Shown: positions 57,589 through 64,000 of the stretch, one piece after another
How positions within the stretch are numbered: the stretch's first letter is position 1
How the letters are laid out: each line of letters opens with the position of its first letter
Source of the DNA: Alphaproteobacteria bacterium
Lineage (GTDB): Bacteria; Pseudomonadota; Alphaproteobacteria; Micropepsales; Micropepsaceae
Length of the DNA: 64,000 bases
Assembly: GCA_028865545.1 (NCBI GenBank)
Contig: JAGWJY010000005.1
Coordinates: 43,787-107,786 of the forward strand
Direction: 5' to 3'
The notes under the pieces: generated by a model
Database searches by the model: none
Seen by the model: the letters and a program-made list of their open reading frames with translations, nothing else
Told to the model about the DNA's origin: nothing
Made by a program: the position numbers and the translations under genes

Positions 57589-57797
57589 TGGCGATCATCG
57601 TCAACCTGGATGTGATGCTCGCCAAGCGGAAGATGCGCTCGAAGGAGCTTGCCGAGACCATCGGCATCACCGAGGCCAACCTGTCGCTGCTGAAATCTGG
57701 CAAGGTGAAAGGCGTGCGCTTCGAGACGCTGGAGCACATCTGTGCCGCGCTCGATTGCCAGCCGGGCGATCTTCTGGAGTTCCGTCGCGAGGCGTAA
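57588..57797 (+). CDS. Small Cro/YozG-type HTH regulator
   Basis: A 69-residue protein that is almost only an HTH: NLDVMLAKRKMRSKELAETIGITEANLSLLKSGKVKGVRFETLEHICAALDCQPGDLLEF. This is the YozG/Cro group often paired with DUF2975 membrane proteins. Its likely site is the palindrome at 56977-57003, which would give autoregulation. Confidence 0.9.
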   Translation: MAIIVNLDVMLAKRKMRSKELAETIGITEANLSLLKSGKVKGVRFETLEHICAALDCQPGDLLEFRREA

Positions 57798-57866
57798 ACG
57801 CGCTGCCGGCATCTCACAACTGTGGGGATATATAATATCTGGTAATTCGACCGTGTCGGTTCAAGG

Positions 57867-57889
57867 GGCGCCGGGAAAATTTCGGCGCC
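57867..57889. terminator. Possible hairpin between the HTH gene and the convergent VWA gene
   Basis: GGCGCCG, 9-base loop, CGGCGCC: a 7-bp GC stem in the 199-base gap between two convergent genes (57588-57797 and 57997-59172). No T tract follows on either side, so a terminator role is only suggested by position. Confidence 0.4.
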
Positions 57890-57996
57890 TGCGACAAATC
57901 CGAAAAATTGCAAACAATGTCAGCGGCGGAGCACTGACCATGTCGCAGTTTGCAGCCGATCCATTCAGTCTCATTCGCGATAAGAAATATTTTCCG

Positions 57997-59172
57997 TCAG
58001 CGATTGAGTTCGCGCATGGCGCCGTCGAGACCGGCAAGCGTCAACGGGAACATCCGGCCGCTTAGGATCTGCGAGACCAACTGGATCGACGGCGTGTAGT
58101 CCCAATGCTTCTGCGCCACCGGATTGAGCCAGACGATGTGGGGGTAGATCTGTGCCACGCGGTCGAGCCAGATGGCGCCCGGCTCCTCGTTCCAATGCTC
58201 AACGCTGCCGCCGGCCATGGTGATCTCATACGGGCTCATGGTGGCGTCGCCGACAAAGACGATCTTGTAGTCGTGGGGATATTTGTGCAGCACGTCCCAG
58301 GTCGGAACCTTCTCGACATGGCGGCGGCGATTGTCCTTCCACACGCCCTCATAGAGGCAATTGTGGAAGTAGTAGAAATCCATGTGCTTGAACTCGGTGC
58401 GCGCGGCGCTGAACAACTCCTCGCAAAGCTTGACGTGCACGTCCATCGAGCCGCCGATGTCGAAGAACAGCAGCACCTTCACGGTGTTGTGGCGCTCGGG
58501 CACCAGCTTGAGGTCGAGATAACCCTTGTTCGCCGTTTCGCGGATGGTGCCGGGCAGATCGAGCTCAGTCTCGGCGCCGGTGCGCGCCCATTTGCGCAAG
58601 CGGCGCAGCGCCACCTTGATGTTGCGGGTTCCCAGCTCGACGGCATCGTCGAGATTCTTGTATTCGCGCCTGTCCCAGACCTTCACCGCCTTGCCGTGGC
58701 GCGATTTGTCCTGGCCAATGCGGACGCCTTCGGGATTGTAGCCATAGGCCCCAAAGGGCGAGGTGCCGGCGGTGCCGATCATCTTGCTGCCGCCTTCATG
58801 GCGCTTCTTCTGCTCTTCGAGACGCTGGCGCAGTGTCTCCATCAGCTTGTCCCAGCCGCCCAGAGACTCAATCAGCTTCTTGTCCTCTTCGCTGAGGAAT
58901 TTTTCGTTCAACTTGCGCAGCCAGTCTTCGGGAATCTCGGCAACGAGGTCGTCGTCGAGCGTCTCCAGCCCTTCGAAGACATGGGAGAAGACACGGTCGA
59001 ACTTGTCGAGATTCTTTTCGTCCTTCACCAGCGCGGTGCGCGATAGGTAATAGAACTCGTCGACCTTACGGCCGATCACGTCCCTCGACAACGCCTCCAT
59101 CAGCGCCAGATATTCCTTCAACGTAACGGGTATCTTGGCGGCGCGCAGTTCGTCGAAGAACGCGAAGAACAT
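57997..59172 (-). CDS. CoxE-like VWA-domain protein
   Basis: A 391-residue cytosolic protein from ATG 59172 (MFFAFFDELRAAKIPVTLKEYLALMEAL). The N-terminal CoxE-like helical part leads to a VWA domain with MIDAS-like DIGGSMDVHVKL, and a C-terminal part (HIVWLNPVAQKHWDYTPSIQLV). The Thr and last Asp positions of a full MIDAS are not both clear. It pairs with the MoxR ATPase two genes upstream; such pairs assemble or activate metal enzymes. Cox (CO dehydrogenase) genes are not present. Confidence 0.88.
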   Translation of the reverse strand: MFFAFFDELRAAKIPVTLKEYLALMEALSRDVIGRKVDEFYYLSRTALVKDEKNLDKFDRVFSHVFEGLETLDDDLVAEIPEDWLRKLNEKFLSEEDKKLIESLGGWDKLMETLRQRLEEQKKRHEGGSKMIGTAGTSPFGAYGYNPEGVRIGQDKSRHGKAVKVWDRREYKNLDDAVELGTRNIKVALRRLRKWARTGAETELDLPGTIRETANKGYLDLKLVPERHNTVKVLLFFDIGGSMDVHVKLCEELFSAARTEFKHMDFYYFHNCLYEGVWKDNRRRHVEKVPTWDVLHKYPHDYKIVFVGDATMSPYEITMAGGSVEHWNEEPGAIWLDRVAQIYPHIVWLNPVAQKHWDYTPSIQLVSQILSGRMFPLTLAGLDGAMRELNR

Positions 59173-59182
59173 CGCCGGACCT

Positions 59183-59764
59183 TCAGTGGGGTGCGGGCTG
59201 GCCGCTGCCCGCGATATTCGCCATCGCATCGCGATAGGCCGCGTTGAGGAACTCGGTCTCGGCGTCGTTGTCGCGCGGATCGGCATATTCGATGGTGACC
59301 TGCACCGTCCAGGCACCCAGAAGCGCGCTGGCGAACAGGGTGCGGTAATGCAACGATTCCAGCTTCGCGGTCTCATAGGTGCGCGTGTAGATCGACAGCG
59401 GCGCGTCCTTCGCTCCGATGGAGCGCGTGCTTTCGTCGATCATCCGACCGCCGGTACCCTCCTGCACCACAAAATCGGGGGCCAGGATCGCCTTTGGATC
59501 ATAGGCGCCATGCAGGGGTTCGAGCGTGACCGTGCCGTAGACGCCGTCCAGTGCGGAATAGGCGCAGAAGTCGGCGCCGGCTTCCGGATCGCGTTCGCCG
59601 ACGGCGTCGCGCTCGAAATGACCGACCTGCTGCGGACAGACGAAACCGGACGCCGTGTGCACCTTGGCGCCGTCGGCGCCGTCGGCGAACGGGTCAGCGT
59701 TGTCCTGGGCATAAGCGGCCCCGGCAATGCACAGGACGGCCAAAAAGCCGATGCCGTATTTCAT
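59183..59764 (-). CDS. Exported protein of unknown function between MoxR and VWA genes
   Basis: A 193-residue protein with signal peptide MKYGIGFLAVLCIAGAAYA. The mature part has two cysteines (GFVCPQQVG and GADFCAYSAL), VTLEPLHGAYDPKAILAPDFVVQEG, and a C-terminal WTVQVTIEYADPRDNDAETEFLNAAYRDAMANI. I recognise no family. It overlaps the MoxR gene by ATGA and ends 11 bases before the VWA gene, so all three are one operon. Confidence 0.7.
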   Translation of the reverse strand: MKYGIGFLAVLCIAGAAYAQDNADPFADGADGAKVHTASGFVCPQQVGHFERDAVGERDPEAGADFCAYSALDGVYGTVTLEPLHGAYDPKAILAPDFVVQEGTGGRMIDESTRSIGAKDAPLSIYTRTYETAKLESLHYRTLFASALLGAWTVQVTIEYADPRDNDAETEFLNAAYRDAMANIAGSGQPAPH

Positions 59765-60615
59765 CCCCGGTTCTCCCGCCTCGCCAAAAACGCCAGCCGT
59801 TCGAAGAGGTGTACATCCTGCTCGTTCTTCAGCAAAGCGCCGTGCAAAGGCGGGATCAGCCGCGCCGCATCTTTCTCCCGCAGCGTCTCCGGCTCGATGT
59901 CCTCGTTGAGAAGCAGCTTCAGCCAGTCCAGCAATTCGCTGGTGGAGGGTTTCTTCTTGAGGCCGGGCACCTCGCGCAGCTGATAAAAGGCGTTGAGCGC
60001 CTCGGCGGTCAGCTGCTGCTTGATGCCGGGATAATGCACGTCGACGATCTTCTGCATCGTCTCGCGGTCGGGGAACTTGATGTAGTGGAAGAAGCAGCGG
60101 CGCAGGAAGGCGTCGGGCAGTTCCTTCTCGTTGTTGGAGGTGATCATGACGATGGGGCGGACGGCGGCCTTGATCGTCTCGCCGGTCTCGTAGACGAAGA
60201 ACTCCATGCGGTCGAGTTCCAGCAGCAGGTCGTTGGGGAATTCGATATCGGCCTTGTCGATCTCGTCGATCAGCAGCACCGGGCGCACCTCGGACTCGAA
60301 GGCCTCCCAGAGCTTGCCCTTCTTGATGTAGTTCTTGACGTCCTTCACCCGCACATCGCCGAGCTGGGAGTCGCGCAGGCGCGTCACCGCGTCGTATTCG
60401 TAGAGGCCCTGCTGGGCCTTGGTGGTGGACTTCACATGCCAGGTGATGAGCGGCGCGGCGAAGGCTTCCGCCACTTCATAGGCGAGCTGGGTCTTGCCTG
60501 TTCCGGGCTCGCCCTTGACCAGCAGCGGGCGCTCCAGCGTCACCGCAGCGTTGACCGCGATCCTGAGATCGTCGGTGGCGACATAGTTCCTGGTACCTTC
60601 GAAACGCACACTCAT
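59761..60615 (-). CDS. MoxR-family AAA+ ATPase
   Basis: A 284-residue AAA+ ATPase with Walker A LLVKGEPGTGKTQLAYEVA, Walker B PVLLIDEIDKADIEFPNDLLLELD, sensor IVMITSNNEKELPDAFLRRCFFHY. It works with VWA proteins to remodel targets; the CoxE-like VWA protein follows in the operon, with an exported unknown between. Start ATG 60615, divergent from the 60728 gene. Confidence 0.93.
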   Translation of the reverse strand: MSVRFEGTRNYVATDDLRIAVNAAVTLERPLLVKGEPGTGKTQLAYEVAEAFAAPLITWHVKSTTKAQQGLYEYDAVTRLRDSQLGDVRVKDVKNYIKKGKLWEAFESEVRPVLLIDEIDKADIEFPNDLLLELDRMEFFVYETGETIKAAVRPIVMITSNNEKELPDAFLRRCFFHYIKFPDRETMQKIVDVHYPGIKQQLTAEALNAFYQLREVPGLKKKPSTSELLDWLKLLLNEDIEPETLREKDAARLIPPLHGALLKNEQDVHLFERLAFLARRENRG

Positions 60616-60727
60616 TCCAATCTTCTCGTGGGGAGCAAGCGAAGCGTAGGTGTGAGCCGTTGCACGCGCAAGGTGGCCCTCGTCCCGGTCACACGTTAAG
60701 CTATCGCAGGGTCAAGGGGTAAACCGC

Positions 60728-61135
60728 ATGGGTATGGCATTTGCGGCAATCCTTGTAGCGGGGATCGCCGGCACCTTCACCGATTGGCTGTTCATGGGCG
60801 TGCTGTTCCACAGCGCCTACAACACCTATCCGGAAATCTGGCGTCCGGGCATCCGGGCCGGCGCCGACAAGGGCGCCATCGTCTGGGCGAGCGCGCTGGG
60901 CTTTGTGATGAGCGCGGCGGCCATCGTGTTGTGTGCGCTGGTGGGCATCGGCGGCATCTGGGGCGGATTGGGCGTCGGCCTATTGGTGTGGATCGCCGGA
61001 CCGCTGCCGGTGATCGTCATCAACGGGATGTTCGTGAAGATCGACAGCAAGATCACCGTGGCGCATTGCCTTGGTTATCTGGCGCGCCTGCTGATCGCGG
61101 GCGCCGCCGCCGGACTGCTGCTGCCGCTGTCATGA
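60728..61135 (+). CDS. Small four-helix membrane protein (DUF1761-like)
   Basis: A 135-residue protein with four hydrophobic segments: FAAILVAGIAGTFTDWLFMGVLF, ASALGFVMSAAAIVLCALVGIG, GGLGVGLLVWIAGPLPVIVIN and LARLLIAGAAAGLLLPLS. The GTFTDWLFMGVLFHSAYNTYPEIWR part resembles DUF1761 proteins, unknown function. It overlaps comM by ATGA, which suggests translational coupling. Confidence 0.7.
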   Translation: MGMAFAAILVAGIAGTFTDWLFMGVLFHSAYNTYPEIWRPGIRAGADKGAIVWASALGFVMSAAAIVLCALVGIGGIWGGLGVGLLVWIAGPLPVIVINGMFVKIDSKITVAHCLGYLARLLIAGAAAGLLLPLS

Positions 61136-62646
61136 CCGTCGCGCATGTCTACACCGTCGCCTTCCAAGGCATCGAGGCGCGCGAGGTCGACGTGCAGGTG
61201 CACATCGCCGACAGCGGCGGCGGGCAGTTCAATCTGGTAGGCCTCGCCGACAAGGCGGTGGGCGAAAGCAAGGAGCGGGTGCGCGCGGCGCTGGCCGCCA
61301 TCGGATTGGCGCTGCCTTACAAGCGCATCACGGTGAACCTGGCGCCGGCCGATCTGCCGAAAGAAGGCAGCCATTACGATCTGCCCATCGCACTCGGCCT
61401 CTTGGCGGCGATGGGCGTCGTCCCGGCGAGCGAGATGGCGGGCTATGTGGCGCTGGGCGAGCTGTCGCTGGACGCGCAGATCACCGCCGTCGCCGGCGTG
61501 CTGCCCGCGGCGCTCGCCGCCTCGGAACAGCAGCGCGGACTGATCTGTCCGGCGTCCTGCGGCGCGGAAGCGGCGTGGGCGGGCGGCGTCGCGATCATCG
61601 CCGCGCCGTCGCTGATCGCCCTGGTCAATCACGTCAAGGGCGTGCAGGTGCTGAACCCGCCCAGCGCCAAGCTGGCGGAAGATACGCGCAGCGTGCCCGA
61701 CCTCAAAGATGTCAAAGGTCAGGAGACGGCGAAGCGCGCCATCGAGATCGCCGCGGCCGGCGGCCATAACCTTCTGATGATCGGGCCGCCGGGCGCGGGC
61801 AAGTCAATGCTGGCGCAGCGCCTGCCGGGCCTGTTGCCGCCGCTGGACGCGCGCGAGGCGCTGGAGATTTCGATGGTGCAGTCGCTGGCCGGCGAATTGC
61901 CCGACGGCACGATCTCGCGGCGTCGGCCGTTCCGCGCGCCGCATCATTCCGCCTCGATGGCGGCGCTGGTCGGCGGCGGCTTGCGGGTGAAGCCGGGCGA
62001 AGTGTCGCTCGCACATCTGGGCGTGCTGTTCCTCGACGAACTTCCCGAGTTCCAGCGCGCGGTGCTCGACTCACTGCGCCAGCCGATCGAGAGCGGCGAA
62101 GCCATCGTGGCACGCGCCAACGCGCATGTGCGCTATCCGGCGCGCTTCCAACTGGTGGCGGCGATGAATCCGTGCCGCTGCGGTTATCTCGGCGATCCGG
62201 CGCAGGCCTGCGGGCGGGCGCCCAAATGCGCGCAGGATTATCAGGCGCGGATTTCCGGACCGCTGTTCGACCGCATCGATCTGCATGTCGATGTCGCCGG
62301 CGTGTCGGCCTCCGATCTGGCGCTGCCGCCGCCGTCGGAATCGAGCGCCGATGTCGCCGCGCGCGTGGCGCAGGCGCGCGACATCCAGCGCGCGCGCTAT
62401 GCCGACGACGACGTGCGCACCAATGCGGAAGCGGACGGCGCGTTGCTCGAGCGCGTGGCGACGCCGGACGCAGCCGGCGCGAAGCTGCTCAGCCAAGCCG
62501 CCGACGCGATGCGACTGACGGCGCGCGGCTATCACCGCGTGCTGCGGGTGGCGCGGACCATCGCGGATTTGGCGGGCGCGGACGGCATCGGTCGGACGCA
62601 GGTGGCCGAGGCGCTGTCGTTCCGCCGGCTGGCGCAGCTGGCGTGA
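61132..62646 (+). CDS. comM: YifB/ComM-type Mg-chelatase-like AAA+ ATPase
   Basis: A 504-residue protein. N-terminal ChlI-like domain (FNLVGLADKAVGESKERVRAAL, KRITVNLAPADLPKEGSHYDLPIALGLLAA), AAA+ domain with Walker A LLMIGPPGAGKSMLAQRLPGL and Walker B GVLFLDELPEF, and a zinc-like NPCRCGYLGDPAQACGRAPKCAQDYQ. ComM helicases extend branch migration during natural transformation in several proteobacteria. No other competence genes are here. ATG 61132; the ORF-track start belongs to another frame. Confidence 0.93.
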   Translation: MTVAHVYTVAFQGIEAREVDVQVHIADSGGGQFNLVGLADKAVGESKERVRAALAAIGLALPYKRITVNLAPADLPKEGSHYDLPIALGLLAAMGVVPASEMAGYVALGELSLDAQITAVAGVLPAALAASEQQRGLICPASCGAEAAWAGGVAIIAAPSLIALVNHVKGVQVLNPPSAKLAEDTRSVPDLKDVKGQETAKRAIEIAAAGGHNLLMIGPPGAGKSMLAQRLPGLLPPLDAREALEISMVQSLAGELPDGTISRRRPFRAPHHSASMAALVGGGLRVKPGEVSLAHLGVLFLDELPEFQRAVLDSLRQPIESGEAIVARANAHVRYPARFQLVAAMNPCRCGYLGDPAQACGRAPKCAQDYQARISGPLFDRIDLHVDVAGVSASDLALPPPSESSADVAARVAQARDIQRARYADDDVRTNAEADGALLERVATPDAAGAKLLSQAADAMRLTARGYHRVLRVARTIADLAGADGIGRTQVAEALSFRRLAQLA

Positions 62647-62680
62647 AATAATCGAACATTGTTTTTCGGATTGGGCATAA

Positions 62681-62704
62681 CCCCCCCGGGGGGAGGGGGG
62701 TGGG
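62681..62704 (+). other. Homopolymer C7-G6-A-G6-T-G3 run
   Basis: CCCCCCCGGGGGGAGGGGGG then TGGGG, 35 bases after comM. The C run can pair with the adjacent G run, and the four or more G3 blocks could form a G-quadruplex on the plus strand. Homopolymers this long are rare in this window and could be mutable or a sequencing error. Confidence 0.7.
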
Positions 62705-62823
62705 GCCACCGCACAAGGGCGGCCCGCCGACGCCTTGCGCGTCTGTCTATGTATGTGGGCGCAGTGCCGCCGCCTTCAAGCCCCTGCGACGTTCGGTAGC
62801 TGGTGGATGGCAGCAGCCTTGAG

Positions 62824-62952
62824 TTATGCGCGAATGCGTAGGTAGAAATCGCCACGCGCCACGCACAAAGGCAAATCGTGCAAACAGACACCGCGCAAAC
62901 AGACCTCGTAAAATACGTTTGCATCAATCACGGCGGCGAATGTCGAGATCAT
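62824..62952 (-). pseudogene. Remnant of a PIN-domain toxin gene
   Basis: Not in the ORF track. Starting two bases after the antitoxin stop, the minus strand encodes MISTFAAVIDANVFYE, closely resembling the start of PIN toxins paired with this antitoxin type (F-x-V-V-x-D-A-x-V-L-Y), including the first catalytic Asp. After residue 15 the similarity ends; 27 unrelated codons (EVCLRGVCLHDLPL...) run to TAA at 62824. The other acidic active-site residues and the rest of the roughly 180-residue domain are missing. A 10-base direct repeat begins at the break. Confidence 0.65.
62880..62904. repeat. Direct repeat GCAAACAGAC at the toxin break point
   Basis: GCAAACAGAC occurs at 62880-62889 and 62895-62904, separated by ACCGC (11 of 12 bases match if one flanking base is included). 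The second copy starts four bases from the last recognisable PIN codon, consistent with an insertion or deletion through short repeats. Confidence 0.6.
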
Positions 62953-62954
62953 TC

Positions 62955-63413
62955 CTATTCAAGGTTCAGTCGGCGCTGCTCCGCAGCCAATTCCGCCAGC
63001 GCTTTCTTTCGCTCCTCCCTCGATTCGTTTTCGAATTTGATCAGGTCGCCAAATTTAACCCGCCGGTGGCGGCCGACCATCCGGTGACCGATCTTGCCTT
63101 CGTCAATTAATCTGGTGAGGTGCGGCCGGGATACATTCAGATAATCCGCCGCTTGCTGCGTCGTCAGTTCCGCCTGATAGGGAATGACGGAAAACGGCGC
63201 GCGATTTGCCATCTGCGTCAGCACGGTCATGATCAACGCGACTGCGCGCGCCGGCAAAGGAACGACGACCTTCGGGTCGTCCTGCACGATAATCTTGATG
63301 TCCTGTTTTGTGTTCGCAACCGCAGCCAACTTCTCGGCCGCATTGCGCGCTATCGTGGCCTCGGCTTCGTTGGCGACGAACGGACCGCCACCTTGGTCCA
63401 GCAGCGCAAACAT
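62955..63413 (-). CDS. Excisionase-type HTH antitoxin
   Basis: A 152-residue protein from ATG 63413, preceded by GGGGAAC. An N-terminal helical and strand region (FVANEAEATIARNAAEKLAAVANTKQDIKIIVQDDPKVVVPLPARA) is followed by an excisionase-like HTH: LTTQQAADYLNVSRPHLTRLIDEGKIGHRMVGRHRRVKFGDLIKFENE. The tail EERKKALAELAAEQRRLN is typical of antitoxins paired with PIN toxins. The partner is only a stub. The protein looks intact, so it may survive as a regulator. Confidence 0.85.
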   Translation of the reverse strand: MFALLDQGGGPFVANEAEATIARNAAEKLAAVANTKQDIKIIVQDDPKVVVPLPARAVALIMTVLTQMANRAPFSVIPYQAELTTQQAADYLNVSRPHLTRLIDEGKIGHRMVGRHRRVKFGDLIKFENESREERKKALAELAAEQRRLNLE

Positions 63414-63470
63414 ATCTGTTCCCCAATCCCACATATATCCGGCGGCGACTTTCAAACCGCCGCCAAACGC

Positions 63471-63500
63471 ATTATCCGCAATAAACGAAATAAACGTAAA
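63471..63500 (-). promoter_or_regulatory. Promoter of the antitoxin gene with a tandem repeat
   Basis: Minus strand: TTTACG (63500-63495), 18-base spacer, GATAAT (63476-63471). The tandem AATAAACGA/AATAAACGT (63480-63497, plus strand) overlaps it. GGCGGC/GCCGCC (63441-63446 and 63459-63464) lies between it and the ATG. Antitoxins usually repress their own operon, so these repeats may be operator sites. The stretch from about 63456 to 63697 otherwise shows no gene. Confidence 0.5.
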
Positions 63501-63697
63501 TGCATTTTCTGCAAGGCAGCTACCGAGAATTTTATCCTCTTAAGCATGTAAAATACTAACACGCTGAAATATCTGCATTTCCCATGAAACCAAAGCCGTC
63601 CTAAACCGGTGCATCAATATTATGGCGCCGCCCCGACCCAGCCGTGGATTTGACCGCGCCGCGCCGGCCGTACAGCGCAGCACCAAGACCCGGACAT

Positions 63698-64000
63698 TCA
63701 GTAGCTCTCCGACGGCGGCTGCATGCCGTGATAGATCGCATTGGCCTCGGCGATGTCTCTGGCGGCGGCTTTCTCGTCGCCCTTCCGCCGTTCGGCCAAG
63801 CCCAGCCGGTATTCGAGGCCGGCATTTTCGTAAGTGCGGTAGCCCTTGGGCTCGAGCCGCAGCGCCGTCTTGCAATCGGCGACCGTTAAAAGCGGCTTGT
63901 TGCTGCGCCGGTAGAAATCGCCGCGGTTGGTCAGCGCCTCGGGCGTGGGATCGAGAGCGACGGACCGGTTGAGATCTGCGAAGGCCGAGCAGCAGCAAAC
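63698..64000 (-). CDS. TPR-repeat protein, C-terminal 100 residues (N-terminus off window)
   Basis: Not in the ORF track because the start is outside the window. The frame ends at TGA 63698-63700 and reads ADLNRSVALDPTPEALTNRG, DFYRRSNKPLLTVADCKTAL, RLEPKGYRTYENAGLEYRLG, then LAERRKGDEKAAARDIAEAN and a tail AIYHGMQPPSESY. Repeated A-L-N-x-x-x-L-x-P and Y-x-x-A-G-L-x-Y-R-L patterns are tetratricopeptide repeats. What it binds cannot be told from this end. Confidence 0.8.
   Translation of the reverse strand, partial: VCCCSAFADLNRSVALDPTPEALTNRGDFYRRSNKPLLTVADCKTALRLEPKGYRTYENAGLEYRLGLAERRKGDEKAAARDIAEANAIYHGMQPPSESY

Noticed and set aside
62532-62927. A 131-residue minus-strand ORF next to the antitoxin, considered as the toxin
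   Set aside because: Its frame shows no PIN or other toxin motif and crosses the homopolymer run and the end of comM. The PIN similarity is in a different frame starting at 62952.

Overview
The window is 64 kb of GC-rich, densely packed bacterial chromosome. I infer an alphaproteobacterium. The supporting genes are a TipN-like polarity protein, a methylsuccinyl-CoA dehydrogenase-type acyl-CoA dehydrogenase (ethylmalonyl-CoA pathway), NnrU, a DUF1674 (SDHAF4-like) protein, Coq7, a Fur/Mur regulator lacking the usual cysteines, and two gene orders common in that class: DUF3576-leuS-lptE-holA and nfu-tsaB-rimI-fur/mur-plsC-miaB-ybeZ-ybeY-ybeX-lnt-XRE. A soil-type genus is possible, but the genus cannot be fixed from the sequence. 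I found no tRNA, rRNA, CRISPR array, insertion sequence or prophage. Most gene junctions are overlaps of 1-4 bases.

Layout. 0-7.6 kb: hisE (cut by the window edge) coupled to an Mcd-type dehydrogenase, an exported amidohydrolase, a LytS/LytTR-type two-component pair, a chagasin-like cysteine-protease inhibitor, and the secreted papain-family protease it probably controls. 7.7-11.1 kb: two small accessory operons. One pairs a four-helix membrane protein with an exported MIDAS-type VWA protein. The other is membrane protein, winged-helix regulator and CPBP protease behind a promoter with a built-in palindrome. 11.2-16.4 kb: gluQ, an esterase, an HNH nuclease, the chain VOC-dsbB-coq7-GNAT, and a YgjP-like metallohydrolase. 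16.4-23.4 kb: a class A PBP whose ribosome binding site lies inside a 16-bp hairpin, a DUF2807 protein, an orphan OmpR-type regulator, ribA, a small conserved unknown, and the divergent yggS and thiE-like genes. 23.4-28.9 kb: heavy-metal RND pump, adaptor lipoprotein and porin.

29-38.9 kb: DUF3576-leuS-lptE-holA-hisF-CHAD, then histidine phosphatase, xthA and tsaD facing hemC. 38.9-48.7 kb: one long co-oriented run for tRNA modification, ribosome maturation, Fe-S delivery, lipoprotein acylation and metal regulation. 48.8-57.8 kb: htpX-rsmB, a TipN-like protein, NnrU, a GNAT, an orphan Hpt protein, chorismate mutase, a ferredoxin/ferredoxin reductase pair, and a DUF2975 membrane protein with its HTH regulator behind a perfect palindrome. 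58-64 kb: a CoxE-like VWA protein, an exported protein and a MoxR ATPase; then a DUF1761-like protein and comM; then a more AT-rich patch with an intact HTH antitoxin beside the stub of a PIN toxin; finally the C-terminus of a TPR protein.

Most of the window is housekeeping. The parts most worth a second look are the hairpin over the PBP start, the protease/inhibitor/two-component cluster, the membrane-protein plus MIDAS-protein pair, and the decayed toxin-antitoxin locus, whose toxin stub is missing from the supplied ORF track.
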